Assembly: GCA_029204225.1 (NCBI GenBank)
Contig: CM055093.1
Span: 32,935,777 to 32,999,776, forward strand
Source: Diphasiastrum complanatum
Taxonomy: Eukaryota > Streptophyta > Lycopodiopsida > Lycopodiales > Lycopodiaceae
Length of the DNA stretch: 64,000 nt
Direction: 5' to 3'
The translations under genes and the position numbers were made by a program. Position 1 is the first letter of the stretch. Each line of letters begins with the position of its first letter. The notes under the pieces are model-generated. The model was not told the origin of the DNA, did no database searches, and saw only the letters and a list, made by a program, of their open reading frames with translations. Positions 22,226 through 38,535 of the stretch are shown one piece after another.

Positions 22226-23210
22226 GGAAAATGACCTTAAACAATTCGTGATGTGAAATCCTTTTTGGGCTTCATATGGAGTATGCCTTAATAGCATTGC
22301 CCCTAACGAACGCTCTTAAGGGGGTGAAAAAGAAATGTAGTTGCAAAAAAATTCCATTAATAATAGGATTGATGAGAGTTTTGAGACTCTCAAACACTAT
22401 GTTTCTAAAGCTCCAATTTTACACATTGTCGATCTTAACCAATCCTTTGTCGTGGATATGGATGCTAGCAACTTTGCTGTGGGGGGGGCGGGGGGGTTTC
22501 CTTTATCAGAATGGTAGACCAGTTGCTTTTGAAAGCAAGAAGCTAGATCCTACTCAAATGAGGTATTCTACCTATGAGAAGGAGTTTTTTGTAGTCATTC
22601 ACACGTTGATAATCTGGAGACATTATCTTTATGGTGCCAAATTTACGGTGATGATTGATCACCAATTCCGTAAGTATATGTGTGATGTCAAGGACCTTCA
22701 TAACTGTAAGGCTACAAGGTCAAAAATCATTCAAGAGTTCGTGTTCAACATAAGGTATCGTAAAGGTACATTGAATAGTGTTGCTATGCCTTGAGTCGAA
22801 TTGAAGAGGTTAATCAATTATGCTTTGCTGAAATCCAATCTAATTTGTATCTTTCACTTTGGGATCTTTGTCGAACCAATGGGTCTTTCGATCGCATCTG
22901 GCTAGATGTCATGACGAGAAATTCTAGATCTAGTAATGACCTCGGGAAGTAGGTGCCCAAGCGATCATGAAATGACCAGATACTAGAAGACTATCCTATA
23001 AGAAATGGCCTGCTTTTCCATAAGTAAAAGGTTTGTGTGTTGGATATGGAGGACTTGTGGGCCCAAATCCTGCAGCAGTGTCATGACAACCCTTGTCCTG
23101 GCCACCAAGGCATATAGAGGACACTTGACCTTGTCAGGTAAAATTTCTTCTGGCCAAAGATGAAAGGTCATGCTGAGGCATACGTTCACTTATTGGCCTA
23201 ACAAAAGGAC
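22226..23210 (+). pseudogene. Ty3-gypsy pol fragment: RT end, RNase H, integrase zinc finger
   Basis: With frameshifts, the plus strand reads the RT tail (SFLGF), ETLKHYVSKAPILHIVDLNQ, SFVVDMDASNF, GRPVAFESKKLDPTQ, MRYSTYEKEFFVVIHTLIIW (RNase H). From ~23040 it reads ILQQCHDNPCPGHQGI and FFWPKM, the H-H-C-C integrase finger. A G-run at 22482-22497 marks one frameshift site. Gag, most of RT and the integrase core are missing. Confidence 0.8.
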
Positions 23211-23868
23211 ATTTGACATTGCCTACTTGCCAGTGAGTAGATCTTTAAAAGCTTTTTCTACTATAGTTTGGATGAGTACATGTTGCATCAAATCATTCCC
23301 CAAAAGTACTCTCAAGTTCTGACTTGCACTTTCCTAGAACAATACTTGCCTACCAGTAGATTTTGACCTTGTAGTTTCTAAAAACAAGTACATTCCCAAC
23401 TTTTGTTTCAGATCTAACCTCACCATTTTGAACCAAGATTTCTCTCAATAAGACAAAGCTAGTTTGAAGTGGGCGAGTACAGACTCCATCAGAATCAGCT
23501 TGTGAGAGGCAATTTTTCGAAGACACTTTTTAACCTCACTAGGAACCAATTTTCAAGATCTAACGTTTCCACTTTTAGATTTGAGAGATCTGATATTGTC
23601 TTACTATGATCCCCAAGTCGATGAACTCAGACTCACACAGGATCTCCCGATCTTGCGGCATTTTACTTTCAACATCCAAACCATCCCAATATCACAATTT
23701 TCACCATTTGACCTCGCCATCCACATCCATTCACCATAAATCATTGTTCAAATCAATGAAGTCATAATTTAAAACCATCGACCACCATCAAAATTCGTGA
23801 TTCCCTAATGTTGCTTTCTCAAAAGAGTGAATTTGGCAACTTGAGAGAACTTATCACTTTGATATGAG
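23211..23868. other. no gene recognised
   Basis: AT-rich sequence between the gypsy fragment and the G-poor repeat. No coding signal. Confidence 0.3.
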
Positions 23869-23879
23869 ATGCTCTCCCT

Positions 23880-24330
23880 AACTGGTGAATCCCAATTCTG
23901 GAAATATATAAGTCATCATCTACATTCCCAACATCCAAATTTTCCAACCTTTACTTCTTTCACATTCCCAAACCTACACTCTCCAACTTTTTCATCTAGA
24001 TTTGCGTTCCCCAAATTCCATATTCCCAAATCTCAAATCTCATATTCCTCAGATCCCATCATCTATGTTTTCCAACTTTCCACTTTCACATTCCCAAACT
24101 CTACTTCACACTCCTACATTACCAAATCTTGCACTCTCACAAAGTTTTTATACATTCCATCTTCCCAACCTACACTCCCAAATTTTTGTATTCCCCAAAT
24201 CCACATTCCCAAACTTTTCATATTCTCCAACTCTTATCTTTCCAAAATCCCACAACTCACTTTCTCCAAATCCATATTTCCAAATCTGAAATTCCATCTT
24301 CAAGGTCCCCAGTTTTCACTTTTCTAAAAA
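23880..24330 (+). repeat. G-poor degenerate short-unit repeat
   Basis: A 450-base stretch almost without G, built from variations on 'cattcccaaa(t)c(t)'. All three plus-strand frames stay partly open and give pseudo-repetitive F-P-N/S-K text. I read this as an old minisatellite and not as coding sequence. Confidence 0.6.
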
Positions 24331-24605
24331 AAAATTAATTATATCTTATTTTCCCAAGTTGTTTCCCATATCTATATTTCCACTTCCATTTTCCCAACCT
24401 TCACAATTCCAAAACTTGAGACCAACATTCCAACAAGCACCCCAATTATGTCTAGCGCTCCTTGGACCTAATAACACTACACCAGCCTTAGTATTGACAC
24501 AACCTGGCTCACAAATGAATTGCCAGATCATTCTAGTGAATTTTATCTCGACCAATCAAGATTCTCAATTCTAGGTAGATTTCAACTTGAAAAGCATATT
24601 CATGC

Positions 24606-24905
24606 ATGAGGAACAAGGACTTCACAATTTCTATGCAGATGGAACCAATTTACGAAGGTAGAGGACCCATTCAGTGTTATGGATGTGGTGAAAACCATCG
24701 CATAGCCGAGTGCCCATATAAAAACACATATAATCCCATTTGTAGAGAGTGTGGCCATGGTCACTGTTATAAAGATTGTCCATCTCGACTAGTGGAGCCG
24801 CAAGTAGATGCACCTATCAATTTAGCAACAATTATACATGATAGGAAAGCTAAATCGACTAAATCAGAAGTCCTTGTCTATGTCCAACATGTGCCCATTG
24901 GCTAA
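24606..24905 (+). pseudogene. retroelement gag fragment with two zinc knuckles
   Basis: The frame contains CYGCGENHRIAEC and CRECGHGHCYKDC, both C-x2-C-x3-H-x4-C, spaced as in gypsy-type gag nucleocapsids. The frame before it (24359-24574, Gln/Pro/Asn-rich) may be the linker upstream. No protease follows. Confidence 0.6.
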
Positions 24906-25690
24906 AGGAACTCTCAGTTGTAGAGAGATTATTGGATGACGAATATACCCAACCCCATACGATAAGTCACTACACCCAATCTATTAAAATGATGCTTGGG
25001 TTTAGGATTAAAATTTTTCTACAACTTGGTAAACAATGTACTTCTGGAGAGCTAAATTTCCCTAGGCATTGATTTATTTACACATTGTTCATACTTCTTT
25101 GATTTGATATGGCAATAGCATGGATCAAAGATTGAAGCATTATGAAGACCTTATTGCTACATTCAATATGTTCTACAAATTGTTTGTAGAGTTTGTCTTT
25201 GTGTTGCTAGAGATGCTTGTTTGTGTTGTTCTTGGTATACATTCAAAAGATGAGAAACTTCAAGACTGATTACATCCTCTAATGCCAAGGCATGACCTGT
25301 GGCTTTTGGGTGTCTTTGATTGACAACGACAATTTATTTTCAGAAGTTGAATATATATCATGTCCTTATGAGGCCAATAATCCAATGAAGACCAAAGCAA
25401 TTTAGTTGATTTATCTTGAAATTAATTTTTGATCTTGATTTTGAGAGATGACTTGTGATAAACATTTGAAACAGGAGATCAATTTGCATTTGACTCCTAG
25501 GTGTAAACAAATTGTTGATCATTTTAATTGTTTTCAATGACAAGAATTGGATTCTTGGTACCTGCAATAATGAATTACAAAATCCCTTTTCATTTTTGTT
25601 GGATCATGTTCTCATTAGTCACATAATATTTATGTATATTGTCCTCCATGCATAATATTCATGTATATTGTCCTCCATGCTTCATTATGT
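24906..25690. other. no gene recognised
   Basis: AT-rich. A short direct duplication ('cataatattcatgtatattgtcctccatgc') lies near 25620-25680. Confidence 0.35.
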
Positions 25691-25717
25691 AGTACGTAAT
25701 GGCCATTATGAGGGCCA

Positions 25718-25785
25718 TTACCATAAATAATCCAAGACCGGGCACCGAGGCCACGAGCTGTCCGAGGACCTCATTATTTGGCGCG

Positions 25786-25817
<32 letters not shown>

Positions 25818-25966
25818 CACAGAAACGATTTATCCGGCATATAGGAATTCAGTTCGAAAAATTCCTCTTCAGAAGAAACTGGCTTAGTTTCATGTGCAGC
25901 GGAACCGTTGGCACTAGATCCATGGCGATGCTTTAAACTCGAATTCTGTGAATGATTGTGTCCCAT
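25718..25966 (-). CDS. uncharacterised short ORF (possible first exon)
   Basis: From the ATG at 25966 the minus strand encodes MGHNHSQNSSLKHRHGSSAN and, after a gap of eight residues, PVSSEEEFFELNSYMPDK. It then runs into an Arg-Glu stretch that is simply the GA microsatellite. The segment 25700-26420 has many more CpG sites than the surrounding transposons, which fits unmethylated genic DNA. I recognise no family and see no clear splice donor. It could be a chance frame. Confidence 0.25.
25793..25817 (+). repeat. TC microsatellite
   Basis: An uninterrupted TC run of ~25 bases. Another of the same size lies at 26492-26516, and 26397-26590 as a whole is pyrimidine-rich and ends in an A run at 26597-26613. 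Confidence 0.85.
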
Positions 25967-26832
25967 CGTGTCGCAAACAGATTTCTCAGTTGGACTAGTA
26001 AAAACCTGAAGATAATCTGAAACAAAATTTCTCACTGATCAAGAGTAGCGAAAATTCGGCATCGTTCACCCTCTGTGAGCATAGAGATCAGCAATTATGT
26101 ATCATCTATCTGTTTCCGGAACTAGGCCTCGGATTCAAAGCATACTGCCTCGCTGGTGATGGCATGCAACCAGAGAACAGTCAGAGAATCATGAACCGCA
26201 TATAGTGGAGGATGAGGAGAGAAGCGGATGAAAGGAAAGAGCCATAAATCGGGAGAGTGGACTGCGTCTCAGAGGCAAGTGTAATTTGCAATGCAATCTC
26301 AATCGCCATCGTTGTTGCATCGTGATCTAGATGTCTTCCTTTTCTTTTCTCAGTACATTCATTCATATTCGTATTCTGTTTCTCTTTTAGTTTATGAGCG
26401 AAAAGGGAGGAGCACGATCTTAAAGCGCTCTCTCTATCTCTCCATTGCATACTCTTCTTTTTCTATTCTCTCTCTGGCTCCCTCTTGTTCTGTCTCTCTC
26501 TCTCTCTCTCTCTCTCCCCATGTTGCACGCTCTCTCCCTATTGCTCTCGCGGTCTCTCTCTCTCTTGCGTGATTTCTCTAAATCTCTCTCTCTCAAAAAA
26601 AAAAAAAAAATGGGCCATATATCATGGCCCAAAACTGTCCAAAAATCAGTCGAACGGCAATTACGTTCCACAAAATTGTGCCAATTCACATTAAGTTTTT
26701 GTATATTGAGTCTGTTGGGGATTTATTTTCAAGCTCAGTTAGAATGCTTCATGCTAAAATTTTATGCTTGGGTACAAATTTTTACTTTGTTAAATAATTT
26801 TTAAAAAATTAATATTCTTTTTGCCACGTTCC

Positions 26833-26874
26833 GGAATGGAACACGTTCTGCGTCCCATGAATGTGTTCCATTCC
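26833..26874. repeat. 12-bp perfect inverted repeat
   Basis: GGAATGGAACAC (26833-26844) and GTGTTCCATTCC (26863-26874) can form a hairpin with an 18-base loop. Weak pairing continues outside. Confidence 0.8.
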
Positions 26875-27681
26875 AAAACGGGCTTGTGAAAAAAGTTCAA
26901 ATAAATAAATAAATTGACTACTTTTATTTGTTGAACTTTACTGAATTGTCAAAAGATTGTAAAGCATAGATTGGGCTGAATCAAAGAAACTTGCCAAATA
27001 CTTTCAGGCAGTCTCAGTATTATTTTAAAAACAGTTTAAACGTGCGGGTGTATAGTACTTTTGATATTCAGTTCAATCGAAAAAATCATATGATGCAATG
27101 GAATCTAAAAATTTGCTTTTGAATTTCACAGCAGAAAAAATAACAGGTAATGTCAATCTATTTCAATACAAATGTGATATGCCTTTCCAAACAAATACTA
27201 TGCATGGCTGATCATAGACCAACCACATTAATACAATGCAAACCTGTGGCACCAAAGTACATTCAGAAATTAATTCCTTGAGCTAATTACATGAAGGTGC
27301 ACAAATATGCAATGGGCTATTTGCAATCTCTTGGTGTAGCTGTCATAAATGGATGTTATCTCCAAAACCATAGACTGCGTTCACTTGGAAAGGCACCATG
27401 TGATCGCTTTTCAATCTACTTAAAAAATTCCACACCTAGAAATAAAAAACACTGAGATGCGTTGTTTGAGGAATTATTAAAAAATTATTGAGATAAAACT
27501 ATTTGCTGTCATCAACTTCCTTCTCACAAGCAACTTAGTAATCTGCTTGCAAAATAAAACATTGAAATAGACAGGACATGTGTCCAAACTGGATCATAAC
27601 ATGCTAGATTCTTTATGTTATGAAGACGAGCATATCATAAGCTACTTGAGAACATAAAATAGGAAAAAGCTTGCAGAGTCA
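26875..27681. other. 3' flank of the beta-tubulin gene
   Basis: AT-rich, with no frame of interest. It should include the tubulin 3' UTR on the minus strand. I cannot fix the polyadenylation site. Confidence 0.4.
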
Positions 27682-31684
<4,003 letters not shown>

Positions 31685-31990
31685 CTGCAAAGACGAAAAT
31701 GCGGATCTGCCCGATTAGCTTCACAACCGAGGATCCAAGGAGCAGCAAAAGAATGACGATCACATCCGGAGCAGCGCAAAAATGACGATCAGATCGGGGA
31801 GAGACGACGCATAATAAAGAGAGCGAGCGATGGAGGGAATCGGATTCGAACAAAAGTTTGAAGTCCGTCGTAGTTGAGACGTCTGTCTGACGAGTCACAG
31901 GGTCTCCGATGGGTCCCTGGCATCTCTCTTTTTTAGCCAAGCATGTGACTAACATGGTCCCACCCCTAAAATTATTCCTTCTTGGTCAAG
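31685..31990 (-). other. proposed beta-tubulin leader exon (5' UTR)
   Basis: On the minus strand this is pyrimidine-rich (runs such as CTCGCTCTCTTT), CpG-rich and free of AT runs, and it ends in TTTGCAG before GTTAGTG. That is the usual look of a plant 5' UTR exon. The transcription start is set only roughly, ~30 bases below the TATA-like motif. Confidence 0.45.
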
Positions 31991-32014
31991 CATTTTAATT
32001 TGGTGGGTCGGGAG

Positions 32015-32038
32015 GGTATATAGGTATATAGAATATAG
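32015..32038 (-). promoter_or_regulatory. TATA-like element of beta-tubulin promoter
   Basis: The minus strand reads CTATATACCTATATACC, two overlapping TATA-like motifs about 30 bases upstream of the presumed leader start. The distance to the coding start (~2.4 kb) is large only because of the leader intron. Confidence 0.4.
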
Positions 32039-32044
32039 GTGCTC

Positions 32045-32610
32045 TGATCGCATCAACCCGAACATCAAGGAACCAACCCATCTCGTAGATGATTTTATGA
32101 TACCTGACTAGTGTTGATTTCAAACCGCATATCAAGGAATCGACCCAACCTTTATATGATCTTTTGATACCCGGGTTGATACTTGCCTAACTAGTGCTTA
32201 TATCAACCTGCATATCAAGGAACCAACCAAACTAGTATATGATTTTATGATACTGGGGTGGGTGGTTCGACCCAACTGGAATATGATTTTTACTGGGGTG
32301 GGTCAATACTTGACTAGGGGCTGGTTTTTGCTCGCTCAATACTCATATTGATATGAGGGTTGATACTTCCCCGACTAGTATTGATTTCAACTCACATATC
32401 ATGGAACCGACCCAACTAGTATATGATTTTATGCTACTAGGGTTAATCACCTACCTGACATTATTAATGTTGATATGAACTTGCATAACAATGAACCGCG
32501 ACCCAACTGGTATATGATTATATGATACTAGGGTGGGTAGATACCTAACTAGGCTGGTTCTTGCCAACTCAATACTCATATTGATATGAGGACTAGGGTC
32601 AAGAATATGG
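32045..32610. repeat. degenerate satellite-like tandem repeat
   Basis: A phrase like 'atatcaaggaaccgacccaactagtatatgattttatgatacta(g)ggtggg..gatacttgcctaactag' occurs about six times between 32050 and 32540, each copy with substitutions and indels. The units are roughly 85-110 bp. Confidence 0.7.
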
Positions 32611-33940
32611 ATTTTGCCTAGGAATCAATACATATACTTATGTAATACATTTTGTTTGTGGTGCCCCAAATACATTGGTGGACACCAACAAAGGACTAGC
32701 TTTTCACAAGTGTCTTTCAATAACCACATAGTAGCCTTCAACAATGTGTGACTCTCAAAGACTTGAAATTTGTATATGTATCGCCCTTCCAATACCAATA
32801 GAATGGATTCCATCCCAACAACTCATTAAATGTGCTTATCTTGACATCTAGCTAAAACTAGGAACTGGGTGCTAGTGATAATTTCAAAACATGCCCAACA
32901 ATGGTAAGCATCATTGTTAGGCACCTTCGAATGTTAATAACAAGAATAGTTTGCATGGAGATTATCTAGGTTACATTGTGCCCTGGATGGTCTCCACGGG
33001 CACCACTTCTTAACTTGGGTATGAAAAAACTAACATGGCTCGTACCTAACCTCCCAGGCGATACTTGGGCCAATACACTACTAGGGCTGGTTTTGGCCCT
33101 GGCAAAAGTCATTTTGGACATGATGCAAAATATGGATTTTGCCTTGGTATCAAATTTTCCTTGGTCCACAATTTAAATATGCCATGGTGTTACAAATACA
33201 TTTGTAAGAAGCGACACAGCATTGTATTTCAAATCAAATGCATATTTCATATTGAAAAGGTCAACAATTTTTTGCCAACCTTCAAAGAAATGTATGACTT
33301 TCACCAACCCACATATCTATACTCACGTTGAGAAACAACCAATATCACCCTTGCAATATCTCATGCATTTGTACTTGCTGATTTAGAATGGACATATGTT
33401 ATAGCCATCTAACTCTACTTTGTACCAATCTTCAACTTATTAGCCATGCTTATATTGATATCCCGACTCATTTAAAAAATTATAAAGAATCATAATACAA
33501 AGACTCGACTAGTTTTAGAAAATAGGGGACCTTTTTATAGCAAGATCTCGATGGTATAAAAAATTCATATTCCAACCGAACATTGATAAGTACTCATTCT
33601 CATGTATTGGGAAACACGGTTTTAGGGGTGCTTTTGTATAGAACTATGTGGAGAGTCCTTATTTTAAAATGATGACTTGCTATTGGTTTTTGACAAATTA
33701 TGGCCCTTACCCACTTTCATGCCAAGGGCACTTACACGTACGTGGAAGTCACATGGGTCCTAGTGGTATCCACATAGTGGCAAGTGCAACTCTTGTGTGA
33801 TGTTGGTCACTAATGCCTAACATCTCCACATTCAAAGGGCCATTGGTTTTCTCCTATAATAGGACGTTTGTAGCTATGGTAGAAAGAGTAGCAATTGGGG
33901 TGATGGTGAAAAGAGTAAAGGGAGGAAAAACCGGGGTGAC
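32611..33940. other. no gene recognised
   Basis: AT-rich. No frame longer than 90 codons and no motif seen. Confidence 0.3.
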
Positions 33941-33941
33941 A

Positions 33942-34165
33942 CATGTGAAAGGGACACAGGGAACCTCAACAACTCCCACAACATGGCTCATGTGAAAGGG
34001 ACACATGGAACCTCAACAACTCCCACAATATATTTGCCTAGGCTAGAGATGGGGAGTAAAGTATGATGGTAGCACCACATACCCCTCATCACATGCGCAA
34101 CCAACCTAAGTGATATTTTCACATACCCCTCATCACGTGCAACCAACCTAAGTGATATTTTCATT
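33942..34165. repeat. two adjacent recent tandem duplications
   Basis: A 47-bp unit (catgtgaaagggacaca..) is present twice at 33942-34035. A 44-bp unit (cacatacccctcatcac..) is present twice at 34076-34165. Copies within each pair differ at only a few bases. Confidence 0.85.
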
Positions 34166-34528
34166 GAATAAGAATGATCATAAAAGTATAGTGAGGTTGT
34201 TAGGTAGAGCAATAATCAAATGGCATAGAACCCAGAGGAAAGGTTATCAAAATCTTCTTTCCTAAAAGGAAATTACTGGCAAAACATTTAAAGTTAAAAA
34301 TATAAAAAAATTACATCATGTCGTTTCTTATTTTTTTCGCAAACTTTCTAACAAATTTTTGATGGGTCATAATTTTGACAATTTTCTGCGGGGAAGGGCG
34401 GGGGGGGGGGAGGAATTGTGCACTGTGAGTCCAAGGCCCTTCCGCCGGCAGAATGGCTACATCCAAGAGCTTTTTGGACATGGAATCATGCTCCAGATTT
34501 TTTTCAATATTTTTTGGACGGGTGGCAC

Positions 34529-34562
34529 TTTACACAACCTTCCATGTGGAAGGTTGTGTAAA
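34529..34562. repeat. 15-bp perfect inverted repeat with 4-base loop
   Basis: TTTACACAACCTTCC (34529-34543), loop ATGT, then its exact complement (34548-34562). A ten-G run lies just upstream (34401-34410 region). Confidence 0.9.
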
Positions 34563-36280
34563 AGATGAGTGATGATTCTCGTTGAGATTCCACTACATGA
34601 GAGAGCATCAATCCATTCACAAGAAACAAATTACTGATTTTATGCACTATTATTTGACGACATATCACCTTCAAAAGTCAACCTAGCTTAAATTTTCAAA
34701 GTCTCATGTCTGAAAGTTTCCAACAACAACAAAAAAAATTTCCAAGGAATGCCAATATTTGCTCGATTTAATGCACTTCAAAACACATCATTGAAATGTC
34801 ACACAGATCTATTACCTTGTTACTTAGTATAATGACTATAATTGTTGTCTCATAATGTGCCTGAGTAAATAGTGGTAAGGCCCAATAGGCAACAGGGTGG
34901 CAACAAAAAGAGCTCTACCCTAAAACCGTGAGGGCAACAGGGTGGCAACAAAAAGGGGAGAGGGTGCAAGGATCAACTTGAGTTACAAGATTGTAGGTGT
35001 GAGAATTTTGCTAGAAGACTCTATCATTTAAGGTCACCTCCAAATCAATTCCCAAATGCATGTCCATATCAACAATTACATTTCACAAAAGATGACATCA
35101 AAGTTGGCATTGCTATCTTGAAAATATGAAAAACATTTATTATATGTGTACTTAATCTAAAAGTGTTGCAAGCCAAAAAGGTCATGATAAAAATGATTGC
35201 ATAAATGTTTAACAAGGCTATATAGCAAGGGGTTTCCATCTGAGTGGCGAGCCATTGATAGTTTGACCTTCAAGAGCACATAGCTTGTATGGACTTGTAT
35301 GTATGATGAATTGATAGCTTGCATGGACATGCTATGAAGATTGGTTTTGCTTCACTTATGAATGAAACATGATGTAGAAATATTTCTTTTCCTAAGGTGA
35401 CATGCTAGGAACTTGTGAATAAAATATGATATGAGGTTGATTACTCTTTTGAGATAATATGTTTAGGCATGATGATGCATGAATGGAATGAAAGTTTACA
35501 AAGTAAGAAAACCAAGAACCCTACAAAAGCACCAAAATTGGATCAAACATGACTTAAGGTGAACTTCATGCCCTTTCACGTGAAAGGGGAGTTTGATAGA
35601 CTATTTTCTAGCTAAAGATTGAGCTAACTAGAAACATTTGGAGGGAATCGATAAGATGTTTATAAGATAGTATCTTGCATATGTATCAATGGTTTTGCAA
35701 TGTCAATTGTAAACCTTCAGATGGTACCAAAATGGTTTTCTTAAACATGTTTTTAATTTCTTTATAAATGTAATGGGGCTAAAATAGAAAAACGGGTTTG
35801 TGGTAGTGCTTTAAAGATAGTTTCATTCATTTTGCTATCTATTGTTCTCCAAAATTCACCATATAGTGTATATCTAGTATCAATATAGATATGCAATATT
35901 TTTCCTTGTTTATATAGTTCTAATACACATGATAATATAGATTTTCTATTATACTTATCTATTTGCCAAAGGCTTCAACAATCAATAATCATTTTAACTC
36001 TATCATCAGTAGATTATATTTCCATGTTATATGATAATTGTAGGGAGGGAGTTTTTTTAATATATTCAAATCGCGCACTTTTATCATTCTATGTGATACA
36101 TTTCAAAAAAGGATGCACTATAAGATGCATTTTGGCTTTCCATAGCTCTTCAATCTAAGGATGTATATGAAAGTCATGAGAGTGACCTTGAAGTAAAATT
36201 AGAAATTTTGTTATCAAAACATCTATAAACATCTTTTCAAAATAGTCATTGGATAGTCTCATACGTCTACAATTTTTGAC
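34563..36280. other. AT-rich, no gene recognised
   Basis: No coding signal. It holds one perfect 18-base palindrome, CCCTTTCACGTGAAAGGG, at 35571-35588, and short duplicated 'gggcaacagggtggcaacaaaaag' phrases near 34890-34955. Confidence 0.4.
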
Positions 36281-37480
36281 ATGAATTATCGAAATAATTT
36301 AAGAGATCGGAAGATGGAGGTTTGGATGAACCAAGTGAAATTATTGTCTTCTCTGAATCTCAAATTCCAGTCTGAGACCTATTCGGGGGAAAAGGAGCAA
36401 AAGCCACAAGTGGTGGAGGATTGGCTTGTGAAATGGAGTAGTTATTTCAATCTTGAAGGAGTTCCTAAGGAGAAGAGATCAAGAGCATAGTTTTATTTCT
36501 TCATGGCAAGTCGTCCTCATGGTGACGTGACCTGACCATCATATCCACTACTTGGAATGCGTTTACGAAAGTCTTCAAAAAAGTTTTCATCATTGCGGAT
36601 GACATTGACTATTACCAAAAATTCATGAATCACAAGATGGGAAATCATAGATTAAATTTTTATATCCTAGAATTCATGGATCTTTGGAATAAAATTCCAT
36701 TATTCAATTTAAAATTGGCACTTTGGCAGTTTGTCCTAGGGTTGTTTGTTGATTATTATAATGAATGCAGAAGAAATGTGCTTCAAAACTTTGAGAATGC
36801 TTGTCGGATAGCAAAAACATATGATTCCACTGTCGTGGCGGCTAGAAGGCAATTTCAACAAATTTCGTCCACCTTGAAATCTAAGAAGAGAAAGAAGCGA
36901 GGTCCAAATGAAGCTCCAAAGTAATTTGACGAATTGAATCAAATGGCATCGGACCCACCAGAATAAAAAAAGATAAAAGACTCTCTATGTTCGGATCAAG
37001 ACTAAAAAGACAAATCTGAGTTTCATTTGCAACAAGCCTAGGCATATGATGAATTTTTTGCCCATAAAGAAAGAAACATGTGGCACAAATGATCGAAATC
37101 CCTAGTGGTAAAACTTTCGAAATTAACCTATGTGATTGTGAGTGGGAATGTTCTTTTAGCATTGCTTCTTTCATTCCTAATAATTTATTTATTTTAAAAG
37201 GCACAATTAAGAATCAAGAAGTTCGTATTCTATTAGACAGTGGTTCTACTCATAGTTTTATGAATGCTTGTCTCATGTAGAAACTCAGCATGCCAACTAA
37301 AGCAAGCAATCATAGAAATCAAATTTATCTAGCTTCAGGAGCCGTTGAGTTGGAGACTTGGAACGTTAAAGTGTCGAATCTCCCAAAGTATATTCAAGAT
37401 TATAGATAATTAGTTCACTTTGATGTTTTAGATCTAGCATGTATTGATCTTAATTTTTGGATATGAGTGGTCATTGAGTA
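36281..37480 (+). pseudogene. Ty3-gypsy gag and protease fragment
   Basis: The gag part (36281-36924) reads PQVVEDWLVKWSSYFNLEGV, then YYNECRRNVLQNFENACRIA and a basic KKRKKRG tail, with stops between. The protease part reads VRILLDSGSTHSFMNACL near 37200-37280, with the DSG active site intact. RT does not follow. The gag start is the first ATG of the open frame and may not be the true one. Confidence 0.7.
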
Positions 37481-38535
37481 AATCACCTTCTTTGGCTATT
37501 GAATTTGAGATCTAACAACAAAATGATTCAATTTGGGTTGTAGGTAGACAATTTATAATGCTTTCCTGTACGCAATGTCTTAGAATCTTTTAGAATCCTA
37601 AGATATACCCAATCATCAACTCTCTGGGAGATCTCTTAGCATAGTGCTTATTGTTGGGGTGCTCTCGAATAGATTAGTTGCGAAAGAAGAGACACAACTC
37701 CAACATAGAAACATTTCAAGATCTTTACCAAAACTACAGCAGGGTATTAACTTAGATCGAATGGAGGAATGTCTTGTAGGTGTCAAAGACAACCATGAAG
37801 GAGCGAACAGGCATCTAAGACAGCCATGCTACCTTCGAGATAGACATTCCGGATTGAGTGAGTGCCAATAGAGGAAGAAAACTATCAGAAATCATTCGTA
37901 GTGCAATACACATGAGAAGAATAGAGAATCTGAATTAAGCAATTGTGAATACAATGATCAGATCATCACAATCTTGTGTCCAAGAATGGTTCACAGTATT
38001 GGTGCCCAAGAATGGTTCACAGTAATGGTGCACTTTGTGCAGTGATCTTACTTAGCTAGTTACAGATTAAATAATTATCTCTATCCTCTGAATGGCTTTC
38101 ACTCTCTCCAAGATCTCTGATTCTATGGAATCAGATTCTATGGAATCAGATAATTAAGACACAATTGAGTTCGCGTAGGAACTCTATTTTACTCTTCTCC
38201 ACTTGCATGCATTCATCACAGATTGACCCATCATGAATTACGTGAGTTGTCGTTATGTATATATGTACATGGAGTAGCTATAATGACTGCGTAGGCAATG
38301 AGCGTGAAACACTGCAGTTATTGAAAAAGTGTTAAAGTGAATCGTGACGTGGTCTGTGTCTAACATGACAATATGGATGACGTGGATCTCGAACTGGAGA
38401 CTTTGAGTTCATATGAGAACGAAGAGGATGTAGTCAAGGATCTTGAACTCGAAGAGTTCCTCGTCGACCCCGCTTCTGCACCAGTTAATTGGTTGCATAG
38501 ACGGTCAACTTCAGAAAATAAGACTGTAATGTTGT
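37481..38535. other. no gene recognised
   Basis: Contains a short duplication ('caagaatggttcacagta.tggtgc' near 37983 and 38010). A 73-codon acidic frame at 38373 (plus) overlaps the integrase relic on the other strand and is not supported. Confidence 0.3.

Noticed and set aside
21878-22297. Minus-strand 139-codon frame
   Set aside because: It overlaps the gypsy pol relic on the plus strand and has no recognisable content.
26291-26804. Leu/Ser-rich and Arg/Glu-rich frames over the pyrimidine tract
   Set aside because: Both strands are open only because of simple repeats.
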